64,000 nucleotides of DNA, taken from the NCBI RefSeq assembly GCF_963675815.1, contig NZ_OY776575.1, positions 124,001 to 188,000 on the forward strand, read 5' to 3'. The notes below the pieces were generated by a model that made no database searches, was not told the DNA's origin, and was given only the letters and a program-made list of their open reading frames with translations. The first letter of the stretch is position 1, and every line of letters starts with the position of its first letter. Made by a program: the position numbers and the translations under genes. The DNA comes from an uncultured Desulfuromusa sp. (GTDB lineage Bacteria > Desulfobacterota > Desulfuromonadia > Desulfuromonadales > Geopsychrobacteraceae). This document shows positions 35,673 to 44,685 of the stretch, in pieces.

Positions 35673-36956
35673 TTAAGGCCTTTGTCGACAATTCGTTTCC
35701 CGTGTCAATGCCAAACAAATCAGTGCCAGAACGGCCCAGATGAGTATAAGAGAAAATCCGGCGCGATAGGCCCCAGCTTCATAGATGCGGGTTCCTGCGT
35801 TGGTTGTCCCTTGCCAGCGGCTATCAAGAACCCAGCCAACGGCCGGTTGGAGAAGCATCGGACCAACCATGACTCCCATGTTGCAGACCCCTGATGCGGT
35901 TCCAGCCAAGTTTGATGGGACCGATTCTTTGACATAGGCGAAGCCGATAATAATTCCCCCGGAGGCAAATCCTATCATCATTAAAAGACCAATCAAAAAA
36001 ATCAAGGAGAGTTCGGGTAGGAAAATTACCAAAGTCCAAGCAGCAGCGATGACGGCACAGCAGACCAGATAGACAGGTTTACGGTTGCCGATACGATCAG
36101 AAAGACTGCCGAGTAAAGGGCCGCCGATGGCCCACATGAGAAGCATGGCAGAGCAGGTTGCTGCTGCCAGTGGTGCGCTTAGCGCGTAGTGACTGGTTAG
36201 AAAAGGAACTCCCCAGAGTCCTGCAAAGGTCAGGACACTTCCGGCAAGTGCTCCCGGTGCCAGTGACAACAGCCAGGTATTGCGGTAGGTAAAGGCCTGC
36301 CTCAAGCCCGCAATAACTCCGACTCGCGGCTCTTCAATTCCGGTTGCTGGGGCGTAGCTTGAATAGCCTCGTTCTTGAGGATCATCACGAACAATGATCC
36401 AGATCAAGGCAGCAATAACAAATGGAAACAGGCTGGAAATCAACATCACAGGTCGCCAGTCAAAGGAAGAGACCAACAGGCGCAAGGGCGTTCCCGCAAA
36501 AATTGCCCCAAGGATTCCAAGGAAGAGAGCCATCCCTGAAGCGAGGGAGAAGTGTTTCAGGGCCATCCAGTGGCTGGAAAGTTTCATCATGGCAACGAAA
36601 GCGACTGCCACTGATCCACCGATTAATAACCGCCCTGTGCACGCCCAGAACAACCCGTCAGCAAAGGCAAAGCAAAGGCTGCCGAGGCCGGCCACCAAAG
36701 CTCCGGCTGTCAGCAATTTGCGTGGCCCCCAGCTATCGGCCAGCAGTCCGGTAGGAATCTGCATTGCGACATAACTATAGAAATAGAATGCCGAAAGACT
36801 TCCTAACTCTGCACCCGTAAGGTCGAAATCAGCAATCAATTCGGTAGTCATGACTCCGGGAGCGACCCGCTGGAAAAAACCGAAAATATAGAGAGCGGCG
36901 CCAAGACCCCAAACGGTCCAGGCAAGTCGCAAGGGGGGATGTGACTCTGAATGCAT
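35673..36956 (-). CDS. MFS transporter
   Basis: A 427-residue permease with about twelve hydrophobic helices. Features: YIFGFFQRVAPGVMTTEL in helix 1, GLLADSWGPRKLLTAGAL as the MFS loop 2-3 motif, GSLSDRIGNRKPVYL as its C-half counterpart. The family is of the organic-anion or sugar-phosphate type and the substrate is not identifiable. It lies between the CheW-CZB gene and lon, transcribed away from lon with a 198-bp shared upstream region. Confidence 0.85.
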   Translation of the reverse strand: MHSESHPPLRLAWTVWGLGAALYIFGFFQRVAPGVMTTELIADFDLTGAELGSLSAFYFYSYVAMQIPTGLLADSWGPRKLLTAGALVAGLGSLCFAFADGLFWACTGRLLIGGSVAVAFVAMMKLSSHWMALKHFSLASGMALFLGILGAIFAGTPLRLLVSSFDWRPVMLISSLFPFVIAALIWIIVRDDPQERGYSSYAPATGIEEPRVGVIAGLRQAFTYRNTWLLSLAPGALAGSVLTFAGLWGVPFLTSHYALSAPLAAATCSAMLLMWAIGGPLLGSLSDRIGNRKPVYLVCCAVIAAAWTLVIFLPELSLIFLIGLLMMIGFASGGIIIGFAYVKESVPSNLAGTASGVCNMGVMVGPMLLQPAVGWVLDSRWQGTTNAGTRIYEAGAYRAGFSLILIWAVLALICLALTRETNCRQRP

Positions 36957-37046
36957 AAAATTAAGATCCTGCAGGTCTATAGGCTCTGCACAAGACTATT
37001 GAATAAGGTATGGACTGTCAACCTGGGAGTTTATTCTGCTGAAAAG

Positions 37047-37100
37047 AACGACTGAGCGTCGTTGCTATACCCGCAAAACAACCTATAATTTAATTTATAG
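37047..37100. promoter_or_regulatory. Two inverted repeats in the MFS/lon divergent region
   Basis: AACGAC-N5-GTCGTT (37047-37063) and CTATAA-N6-TTATAG (37083-37100) are perfect 6-bp-arm inverted repeats between the divergent MFS and lon starts. They could be operators; no regulator can be named. Confidence 0.35.
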
Positions 37101-37154
37101 TTCCTGTGTCAGCAATCGACTGTCTATAGACTTTGGGAGCAGAGGCCAAAAAAG

Positions 37155-39491
37155 ATGATGGAAAGTCAAACATATACCCTGCCAATTTTGTCGCTGGAGA
37201 GTACGCTGGTCTTTCCGAACCTCGCTATGCCGATCTCAGTCCAGAAACCGGCATCAGTTCAAGCTGTTGAGGCCGCTTTAGCAAGTGAACATAGGATGAT
37301 GGCCCTGTTTTCGACTCGGAAGTCGGGAGAAGAAACCTCCAGAGATGTTGATCTGTACGAATATGGCACTGTTGCGACAATTCAGCTGATTGCCAAGTTC
37401 GACACGAAGCTGCAGATCATTGTCCATGGGGTAGAGCGCATCTCAATTGTACAGATTCTTCAGAAACAACCATTTTTAAAGGCTCAGGTGCAGCCCTGTC
37501 CGGTGACAACTCTCCATGATATTGAAACTGAGGCTTTACAGCGTGAGGTGTTGGAGCATGCCGATCGCTATTTCACTCTGGCTCATCCAGGGAAAGAATT
37601 GCAGTTTCCCAATCTGCTTCACTTCGAAGAAAACATTCTGCAACTTGTTTATCCGGTTGCAAAACTATTGCAACTCGAACTTGCCCAGGAACAGAAACTC
37701 CTGGCCGCTGCAACAGATAAAGAAGCGATGGAATTGTTCAATGCTTACCTTAATCATGAAATTCAAGTTCTTGAAATCCGTAAGAAAATATCCGATCAGG
37801 CCCAGGAAAAATTGAGTGCCGAGCAGAAAAAATATCTGCTGCGAGAACAGATCAAGGTGATGCAACAGGAACTGGGTGAGGGCTCTGAAGAAAACGTTAG
37901 CCAGGAGTTACACAAGAAGCTCAGAGAGACTGAACTGCCGGAAAAGGTCAAAAAAGAGGTCGAAAAGGAGATGGCCAGACTGGAGCAAATTCCCCCGTCA
38001 TCGGCAGAATATCAAGTTGCTTCTGCTCATCTGGAGTTGGTTTTTGAACTCCCATGGCAGAATCTGACCACGGACAATCTTGATTTAAACAATGCGCTTC
38101 AGGTCCTGGATGAAGATCATTACGGGTTAAAAGAAATAAAAGAACGGATCATTGAGCAACTGGCGGTCATGAAACTTAATCCCCGAGCTAAATCTCCGAT
38201 CCTTTGCCTGATCGGGCCGCCGGGAGTTGGCAAAACTTCGTTGGGACAATCGATCGCCAGGGCGCTGGGGCGCAAGTTTGAACGTTTCAGTCTTGGAGGA
38301 ATGCATGATGAGGCTGAGTTGCGTGGCCACCGGAGAACTTACATCGGCGCTATGCCGGGTCGAATTCTTCAGTCAATTCGTCGTGCCGGAGTTAAAAACC
38401 CGCTATTGATGCTGGATGAAGTTGACAAATTGGGACAAGATTTTCGTGGCGATCCAGCTGCCGCCCTGATGGAGATTCTTGATCCGGCTCAAAATGACTC
38501 TTTTCATGACAACTATCTTGACCTGCCCTTTGATCTTTCGCAGGTGTTTTTTATTACCACGGCGAACACGATCGACAACATTCCTAAGCCCTTGCTGGAC
38601 CGGATGGAGACTCTTCGTTTGAGTGGTTACAGTGATGAGGAAAAAATGGAGATCGGACGCCGCTATCTGCTCCCGCGACAACGGACTGAAGCTGGATTAA
38701 CCAGCGAGCAATTTACTGTTCCGGATGCTACTTTGACTGCTGTCATCCGTCGCTATACCCGCGAATCCGGAGTGAGGGAGCTGGAACGTATGTTGGGGCG
38801 GTTGGCCAGAAAAGTAGCAGTCCGTTTTGCTAAAGGGGAGACCACTCCGGTGCGTGTTTCCGTTCCTGATTTGCCTGAACAACTTGGCCCGGAACGGTTT
38901 TTTGTAGAACAACTGCGTAACGACCTTTCACCCGGTGTGGCGACCGGATTAGCCTGGACGGAATCCGGCGGCGACATTCTTTTTATCGAGGCTATAGAAC
39001 TTCCTGACGGAGAAAAATTTACCTTGACCGGACATCTTGGCGAAGTGATGAAGGAGTCGGCCATGGCTGCCAATAGCTACGTTCTCTCCCATGGTAAAGA
39101 GCTTGGCATCAGCAGATGTTTTTCCGCAGTCCATCTTCATGTTCCTTCCGGGGCTATTCCCAAAGATGGTCCCTCGGCTGGAGTCACCATGGCCACAGCA
39201 CTGGCTTCACTCTATCTTGATGAAGTGGTGAGAAGTGACACTGCGATGACTGGAGAAATTACCTTGAGTGGAATGGTCCTGCCGGTTGGTGGAGTCAAGG
39301 AAAAAGTTCTTGCAGCCCGCAGGGCTGGCCTCCTTCGGGTGATTCTTCCGCGTGAGAATAATAAGGATCTGACTTCTTTGCCGGATCAGGTCAAAGATGA
39401 AATGGAATTTATTTTTGTCGACCGGATTGAAGATGTTTTACGAGAAGCAATTCCCGGGTTGATTCAGGAACAAGCAACTCACGAAAAGTAA
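37155..39491 (+). CDS. lon: ATP-dependent protease Lon
   Basis: Cytoplasmic AAA+ serine protease, 778 residues (family usual ~780-810). Order: N-terminal LON substrate domain (1-200; LPILSLESTLVFPNLAMPIS), coiled coil (~200-260; EQKKYLLREQIKVMQQELGE), AAA module with Walker A GPPGVGKTS at 354-362, and a C-terminal protease domain with catalytic S674 in KDGPSAG and K715 in GGVKEK. Another ATG is at 37158. It is convergent with the LysR gene, only 43 bp apart. Two inverted repeats lie upstream, but no clear heat-shock promoter was seen. Confidence 0.95.
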   Translation: MMESQTYTLPILSLESTLVFPNLAMPISVQKPASVQAVEAALASEHRMMALFSTRKSGEETSRDVDLYEYGTVATIQLIAKFDTKLQIIVHGVERISIVQILQKQPFLKAQVQPCPVTTLHDIETEALQREVLEHADRYFTLAHPGKELQFPNLLHFEENILQLVYPVAKLLQLELAQEQKLLAAATDKEAMELFNAYLNHEIQVLEIRKKISDQAQEKLSAEQKKYLLREQIKVMQQELGEGSEENVSQELHKKLRETELPEKVKKEVEKEMARLEQIPPSSAEYQVASAHLELVFELPWQNLTTDNLDLNNALQVLDEDHYGLKEIKERIIEQLAVMKLNPRAKSPILCLIGPPGVGKTSLGQSIARALGRKFERFSLGGMHDEAELRGHRRTYIGAMPGRILQSIRRAGVKNPLLMLDEVDKLGQDFRGDPAAALMEILDPAQNDSFHDNYLDLPFDLSQVFFITTANTIDNIPKPLLDRMETLRLSGYSDEEKMEIGRRYLLPRQRTEAGLTSEQFTVPDATLTAVIRRYTRESGVRELERMLGRLARKVAVRFAKGETTPVRVSVPDLPEQLGPERFFVEQLRNDLSPGVATGLAWTESGGDILFIEAIELPDGEKFTLTGHLGEVMKESAMAANSYVLSHGKELGISRCFSAVHLHVPSGAIPKDGPSAGVTMATALASLYLDEVVRSDTAMTGEITLSGMVLPVGGVKEKVLAARRAGLLRVILPRENNKDLTSLPDQVKDEMEFIFVDRIEDVLREAIPGLIQEQATHEK

Positions 39492-39534
39492 TCGTAAAAA
39501 AACACATATCTTGTCTTTAGCCATTTTGTTACTT

Positions 39535-40458
39535 TCAACGTGGTCCTTTTTGAGCATGGGAGTTCCATTTTTCGTGTTTGAATTTATCTGCGAGATAATC
39601 GACCAGGGCGCGAACCTTGCCGGAGAGATGCTGACGCGTAGGATAAACAGCATAAATGCCACGCTCTTCAGCGTGCCACTCTGGTAAAATCTCAATTAAG
39701 TGACCTGATGCCAAGTCATTGCTGATAATAAAGCTCGGCTGGACGATAATTCCCAGACCCTGTAACGCCGCTAATCGACAAGTGTCACCATTGTTCACGC
39801 GCAATCGCGGGTTTACTTTTAATCCTTCAGTGACATTGATCGATTTGAATGTCCAGATATCTCCCGTCGGCACATAGCTGTAACCGATAAATTCATGCCT
39901 GGATATCTCCTCAAGTGTTTTCGGTGTTCCATGTTTTTCCAGGTACTGTGGGGAGGCGCACATGACCATCCGCGAAGTTGCCAGCTTGCGGGAAACCAGG
40001 GATGAATCCTCCTGCTGTGGCGCAATACGAATGGCCAGATCGTATCCTTCTCCAACCAAATCGACACGCCTGTCCAGCAGAGTGAGATCAATTTCAACCA
40101 AAGGATGGCGTTTGAGAAACTCTCCCCAGTGCTGAGCCAGATGCATGGTTCCGAAAGTCAGTGGGGCACTGACCTTCAAGATGCCGATGACGGCCTCGCG
40201 ATCTTTACCGACAGCTCCTTCCGCGACCGTAATTTCTTCGAGGATATGCTGACAACGTTGATAATAGGCTTGTCCGATATCGGTGAGGGATAGCTTGCGA
40301 GTTGTCCGATGCAACAAGCGACCACCTAAGCGAACCTCGAGATCCTGAATGATTCTTGATGCGACTGATTTGGAAATGCGCAGTTTTTCAGCGGCAGCGA
40401 CAAAGCTTCCGGATTCGACAACGGCCATGAAGGTTTCCATCTCTCTGAAACGATCCAT
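39535..40458 (-). CDS. LysR-type transcriptional regulator
   Basis: A 307-residue regulator with an N-terminal winged helix-turn-helix (residues ~5-65; VESGSFVAAAEKLRISKSVASRIIQDLE) and a periplasmic-binding-protein-like effector domain. It resembles the large CrgA/AaeR-like LysR subgroup. It is divergent from the ygiD dioxygenase across a 169-bp gap that contains two perfect inverted repeats, the usual arrangement in which such a regulator controls its neighbour and itself. The inducer is unknown. Confidence 0.92.
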   Translation of the reverse strand: MDRFREMETFMAVVESGSFVAAAEKLRISKSVASRIIQDLEVRLGGRLLHRTTRKLSLTDIGQAYYQRCQHILEEITVAEGAVGKDREAVIGILKVSAPLTFGTMHLAQHWGEFLKRHPLVEIDLTLLDRRVDLVGEGYDLAIRIAPQQEDSSLVSRKLATSRMVMCASPQYLEKHGTPKTLEEISRHEFIGYSYVPTGDIWTFKSINVTEGLKVNPRLRVNNGDTCRLAALQGLGIIVQPSFIISNDLASGHLIEILPEWHAEERGIYAVYPTRQHLSGKVRALVDYLADKFKHEKWNSHAQKGPR

Positions 40459-40551
40459 TTATTGTCCCTCTTTTCAGGATAGTTAATTGTTTTTGTTTGA
40501 GTTTATCTTTTATTTAAACGACAGTAAAGTGAATCAACAAGCAGAATTAGA

Positions 40552-40605
40552 ATCCAGATAGAACTGGATATTCAATGTATCAAGTAAAGTTGAATTTATT
40601 TCAAC
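40552..40605. promoter_or_regulatory. Two inverted repeats, candidate LysR operators
   Basis: ATCCAG-N6-CTGGAT (40552-40569) and GTTGAA-N5-TTCAAC (40589-40605) lie between the divergent LysR and ygiD genes. The second contains the T-N11-A pattern of LysR boxes and sits 23 bp before the ygiD start. Confidence 0.5.
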
Positions 40606-40627
40606 AAGACAGCTCACAGGAGAGATT

Positions 40628-41419
40628 ATGAATAACTCCGCACGTTCATTGATGCCGGCCCTTTTTATCGGCCATGGAAACCCGATGGTGACTCTGGGCG
40701 ACAATCGATATACGCGTAAGTGGTCAGAGCTTGGTCAAATGTTGACACAACCCAAAGCAATTCTGGTGATTTCTGCTCACTGGTACATTCCCGAGATGCG
40801 GGTTACGGCGATGAAAGCACCGAGGACAATACATGATTTCTACGGATTCCCGAAGGAACTGTTCCAACTGGAATATCCTGCTTCAGGAAGTCCCGATCTG
40901 GCAGAACAGGTGGCTGATCTGCTGTTACCGGACAAATTTGATTCTGATTTTGAATGGGGGCTGGATCATGGGACTTGGGCTGTGTTGCGCCATTTGTACC
41001 CAAAAGCTCAGATACCGGTTGTTCAATTGAGCCTGGATATGCGTAAAAGTTCTGAGGAACACTACCGACTGGGACAAAAGTTGCTGAGCTTACGCGAACA
41101 AGGGGTACTTGTTGTCGGCAGTGGTAATCTTGTCCATAATCTTGGCGGCTTTGATTGGAAAAATCCGCAAAAAGAACCACCCGGTTGGGCTGTTGAATTT
41201 GAAGCCTGGAACAGGGACAAGTTCCAAAGAGGACAGGTTGAAGATTTAGTCGATTACCTCGGCAGTGTTGATGGGGCACACTTAGCCGTTCCGAGCCCGG
41301 ATCATTATTTGCCCTTACTTTATCTGGCAGCGTTGAAAAATTCCGGAGACGATGTGAGTTTTCCGGTTGAAGGTTTTGATGGCGGAACCATGTCGATGAT
41401 TTCTGTTTTGCTGACCTAG
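40628..41419 (+). CDS. ygiD: YgiD-type extradiol ring-cleavage dioxygenase
   Basis: A 263-residue class III (LigB-like) extradiol dioxygenase of the DODA/YgiD group, which opens DOPA-like catechols. Metal and active-site histidines are visible in LFIGHGNPM, ISAHWYIPE, WGLDHGTWAVL and SPDHYLPLLY, with GSGNLVHNL in between. Length matches E. coli YgiD. The start is preceded by AGGAGAG. Regulation by the divergent LysR protein is likely from position; the physiological substrate in an anaerobe-like genome is unknown. Confidence 0.92.
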   Translation: MNNSARSLMPALFIGHGNPMVTLGDNRYTRKWSELGQMLTQPKAILVISAHWYIPEMRVTAMKAPRTIHDFYGFPKELFQLEYPASGSPDLAEQVADLLLPDKFDSDFEWGLDHGTWAVLRHLYPKAQIPVVQLSLDMRKSSEEHYRLGQKLLSLREQGVLVVGSGNLVHNLGGFDWKNPQKEPPGWAVEFEAWNRDKFQRGQVEDLVDYLGSVDGAHLAVPSPDHYLPLLYLAALKNSGDDVSFPVEGFDGGTMSMISVLLT

Positions 41420-41512
41420 AATCGCCGATGTTGCAATCTGAGTGCTCTTTAGAATCGAGACGTGTGAATTTTTATAACAACGGTGCCACTTGGGATCAAA
41501 GACCAAAGAAAC

Positions 41513-41537
41513 AGGCAGGAATTGCTCCTGCCTTTTT
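41513..41537 (+). terminator. Rho-independent terminator after ygiD
   Basis: AGGCAGGA (41513-41520) pairs with TCCTGCCT (41526-41533) around a 5-nt loop and is followed by a T-run. It lies about 95 nt past ygiD and just past the convergent hsp20 stop. Confidence 0.88.
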
Positions 41538-41569
41538 AACAATTCATTCCAGTTCTGATTTTTCAGATC

Positions 41570-42013
41570 TTATTTCACCTTGATTTCAATGGACTTTGGC
41601 TTTTTGACTTCAGTCTTGGGAATTGTCAACGTCAAAACACCATCTTTAAATACGGCGTCTATTTTATCTTCATTGACGTTTTCCGGCAGTGAAAAACTGC
41701 GCCTGAAACTGCCGTAATAGCGTTCAATTCGATGGAGCGTTTTCCCTTTTTCTTCTTTTTCCTGCTTGTTTTCTCCATGAATACTCAAAACATGATCATC
41801 AATGTCGATTTTAACATCTTCGCGTTTAATTCCCGGGACATCAGCAGTTATACAGAAAGCGTCGTCAGTCTCGGTGATATCAGCTCGGGGCACCCAGTCA
41901 GCACCCGCTGTATTTAAATCTCGACCACCGCGAAAAGGCCAATCATGTGATTTTGAGTATGGGTCTAACATGGCTTCCATTTCCCTAAAAGGATCCCATT
42001 TTGCCAGTTTCAT
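41570..42013 (-). CDS. Hsp20 / alpha-crystallin small heat-shock protein
   Basis: An ATP-independent holdase chaperone of 147 residues. The alpha-crystallin domain (~45-135) shows DITETDDAFCITADVPGI, REDVKIDIDDHVLSIHGE, and the closing FKDGVLTLTIPK, with an I-x-V/I-like C-terminal tail (IEIKVK). The start is ATG 42013 with the near-perfect ribosome site AAAAGGAGGA (42028-42019); the longer in-frame reading from 42052 would run through the leader hairpin. Its roughly 100-nt leader can form a 10-bp hairpin plus a second pairing right before the ribosome site. Confidence 0.94.
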   Translation of the reverse strand: MKLAKWDPFREMEAMLDPYSKSHDWPFRGGRDLNTAGADWVPRADITETDDAFCITADVPGIKREDVKIDIDDHVLSIHGENKQEKEEKGKTLHRIERYYGSFRRSFSLPENVNEDKIDAVFKDGVLTLTIPKTEVKKPKSIEIKVK

Positions 42014-42031
42014 AGCTGTCCTCCTTTTGCA

Positions 42032-42082
42032 GAAAAGCGGGATAGTCAGCATCTGACAAACGCCCCGCTTCCCGTTTGTCAG
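42032..42082 (-). promoter_or_regulatory. Leader hairpin with possible pseudoknot before the hsp20 ribosome site
   Basis: CTGACAAACG (42053-42062) and CGTTTGTCAG (42073-42082) form a perfect 10-bp inverted repeat with a 10-nt loop. In the minus-strand RNA the loop segment AAGCGGG (42070-42064) is complementary to CCCGCUU (42041-42035), which lies 7 nt before the AAAAGGAGGA ribosome site. An H-type pseudoknot or a switch between two pairings is possible. It could equally be a DNA operator. Confidence 0.55.
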
Positions 42083-42126
42083 AGCATCAGAAATTACCTG
42101 TTTTTACATCGAGAACCCTCACTATA

Positions 42127-42155
42127 AGATTATCGCTTTTATTCTATTTTTCAAG
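42127..42155 (-). promoter_or_regulatory. Possible hsp20 promoter
   Basis: On the minus strand CTTGAAA (42155-42149) is followed after 16 nt by TAATCT (42132-42127). The -35 part suits sigma-32 as well as sigma-70, but the C-rich -10 of E. coli sigma-32 promoters is missing. Confidence 0.35.
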
Positions 42156-42559
42156 GAGTTATCTCAAAATATCATGACGTTTTCAGGGGCCGGGAATTGT
42201 TGTTAAGGACTATGAAAATGTCCGCTAGATCTTGATTTCCGATCTGGACATGCAACGGAGAAAACATTCATGGGAAAATCTGGATGACGGCAACAAGAAA
42301 ATATGTTTTTACAGGCTCTGGCACAAGAACAAGGCGACAGTTTCATATCTATAGGTAAGTTACAGTTTAATAATTCTTTTCTGAAAAAAATCATTCTGTG
42401 CCATGCACAGGCTTATAAAAGACGGTAAAATTGTAACTATCTGGATTGCTATTACCTTAATTCGAAGCGCAAATGACCAGCTTGAATATATTGTTACAAC
42501 GGCAAGAGGCTTGAATCAACTTTCAGATAAGGCATTTTCCAACCTTGCGGGAGGAAAAG
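42156..42559. other. Intergenic region between hsp20 and a PAS hybrid kinase
   Basis: About 400 bp with no supported gene; the short open readings here have no family signature or ribosome site. It should hold the promoter of the plus-strand kinase. Nothing else is recognised. Confidence 0.4.
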
Positions 42560-44665
42560 ATGACAGCAAAGGAACCGATCGTAACAGATAAATTCAGTGA
42601 GCTGCGTGCCAGAGCTGAGCAGCAGTTAGAAAAAGGGGAAGGGGCTGGGGCCGTGACAATCTCCCCGGCAGAACTGTTGCAGACGGTTCATGAACTGCAT
42701 ACCCACCAAATTGAATTGGAACTGCAGAATGAAGATTTACGTCTGGCTTTAGGTGAACTTGAACTCTCATTGAAAAAATTCAGAGATCTTTATGACTTTG
42801 CTCCGGTTGGTTACTTGACCATAAGTGACAAGGGATTGCTGATTGAAATCAATTTGACCGCAGCAACAATACTTGGAGTTGAAAGAAACAAGTTATTAAA
42901 CCAGCCTCTGTCATCCTATATTCACAAAGATGATCGGGATTTTTACTATCATTGTCATCAGAAGCTGATGCAGACAAAAAAGCAGCAGCAATGTGAAGTG
43001 CGGATGTATGGCAAAGACGGACAACTATTTCATGCCCAACTTCAGAGTTCCGTGCATCCACAACTCGACGGCAGCAGAGGGAAATTCCGCTCAGTTCTCA
43101 CAGATGTCAGCGAACGCCATGCCTTTGAAGAAAAACTGCTTTTAGGTAAGAAACAATGGGAAAGCACTTTTGACGCTATGACTGAAATTGTCACAATTCA
43201 AGATCGTGAATTTCACATTGTTCGTGCCAACAAAGCCGCTTACCACACGTTCAATGCCGAGTTGGGGGAGCTGGTTGGGAAAAAATGCTACGAGGTCTTT
43301 CGAGGTGCTGATGAAGCCTGCGAGGATTGTCCTTTGGTTGAAGAAAACAATCAGGATTTGCAGCACTCTGGAAAAATTCATCATGAGCCGTTGGGAAAAA
43401 CCTTTCTGGTGTCGTCTTCCCGGATTATGAATGACAATCATGAGGTTCAATATTTAATCCATACAGCCATGGATGTCAGTGAATTAGAGCGACTGGAAAA
43501 GCTTTTGCGGCAAAAGTATAAAATGGAAGCTGTTGGCCTTTTGGCTGGTGGCATTGCCCATAATTTTAACAATAATCTGAGTATTATTCTCGGCAATCTT
43601 GAACTCTCGAAAATGCGCTTGACACCGGAGAGTGAGGTGATTCCTTTTTTAGATAATGCTTTGATCGGCGTCAATCGTTCTCGTAGTCTGGTGCAGAAAA
43701 TTCTTAATTACAGCAGCCAAGGTACGGGGAACCATGCGCCAATGAAGGTCGCTCTGGTTTTTGAAGAAACCATGAAGCTATTACGTTCAACTTTCCCCGT
43801 AACCGTTGTTTTTCAGAAGAAAGTGAGCCCCGAAGCCAGTGTATCAATCATCAAAGCAGATTCTTCTCAAATCCAGGAAGTTCTTATTAACCTTTGTAAT
43901 AATGCAATCTATGCTATGGCTGAAGAAGGGGTATTGACCGTATCTTTGGAGACGATAGAACTCAAAGCGAATGACGCACTCTTGAACAATAATGAAAATA
44001 ATCCTGGCAGCTATGTCAAAATCAGTGTCGAAGACACCGGTTGCGGCATGTCTACCGAGCTCATCGATAAAATTTTTGATCCTTTTTTTACCACCAAAGG
44101 GGTTGGTGTCGGTAGCGGAATGGGGTTGTCGACTGTCCAGGGAATCGTTAACCAATATGGTGGACTTATGACTGTGCAAAGTCTGCCCGGTCAAGGCAGT
44201 ATCTTTGATATTTATTTCCCCCGGATTGAAACAACGCATCAGGATCGGGCTCGTATAGCTCAAAATTATTCCAAAGGAACCGAGAACATCCTTTTAGTTG
44301 ATGATGACCCGTTGATTGCCGGTCTTAACGAACAGCTTCTTGCCGAAATGGGCTATCAGGTTACTGTGAAGATCGACAGTCGTGAAGCTTTGGAACTTGT
44401 TGCGGCCAATCCTGACCGTTTTGATTTGTTGATAACCGATCAGACCATGCCCGACCTCACCGGTCAAAAACTGATTGAAAAGATCAAAGAACACCGGCCT
44501 GATATGCCGACGATTCTTTGTACTGGTCATAGCAGTAAAATCAATGCGAATCAGGCCCAACGGCAGGGAATCGATGCCTTCCTGCTGAAGCCAATGGAAC
44601 TGACCGGATTGCTCAAAACAGTCCGACAGATATTGGATAAAAGCAAGAAAAGGTTGTTAGAATAA
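42560..44665 (+). CDS. PAS-domain hybrid histidine kinase/response regulator
   Basis: A 701-residue soluble hybrid kinase starting at ATG 42560 behind GGGAGG. Order: N-terminal helical region (ELLQTVHELHTHQIELELQNEDL), PAS 1 (~75-190; LYDFAPVGYLTISDKGLL), PAS 2 (~200-315) with two Cys pairs (GKKCYEV, ACEDCPL), a phosphotransfer region with H334 in GGIAHNFNNNLSIILGN, HATPase (~420-560) and a C-terminal receiver with D627 (LLITDQTMPDLTG). The H-box (AHNFNN) and direct receiver fusion match the second kinase at 45546. The stimulus is unknown. Confidence 0.92.
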   Translation: MTAKEPIVTDKFSELRARAEQQLEKGEGAGAVTISPAELLQTVHELHTHQIELELQNEDLRLALGELELSLKKFRDLYDFAPVGYLTISDKGLLIEINLTAATILGVERNKLLNQPLSSYIHKDDRDFYYHCHQKLMQTKKQQQCEVRMYGKDGQLFHAQLQSSVHPQLDGSRGKFRSVLTDVSERHAFEEKLLLGKKQWESTFDAMTEIVTIQDREFHIVRANKAAYHTFNAELGELVGKKCYEVFRGADEACEDCPLVEENNQDLQHSGKIHHEPLGKTFLVSSSRIMNDNHEVQYLIHTAMDVSELERLEKLLRQKYKMEAVGLLAGGIAHNFNNNLSIILGNLELSKMRLTPESEVIPFLDNALIGVNRSRSLVQKILNYSSQGTGNHAPMKVALVFEETMKLLRSTFPVTVVFQKKVSPEASVSIIKADSSQIQEVLINLCNNAIYAMAEEGVLTVSLETIELKANDALLNNNENNPGSYVKISVEDTGCGMSTELIDKIFDPFFTTKGVGVGSGMGLSTVQGIVNQYGGLMTVQSLPGQGSIFDIYFPRIETTHQDRARIAQNYSKGTENILLVDDDPLIAGLNEQLLAEMGYQVTVKIDSREALELVAANPDRFDLLITDQTMPDLTGQKLIEKIKEHRPDMPTILCTGHSSKINANQAQRQGIDAFLLKPMELTGLLKTVRQILDKSKKRLLE

Positions 44666-44685
44666 CCTCGAAAATAGTCTGGAGG

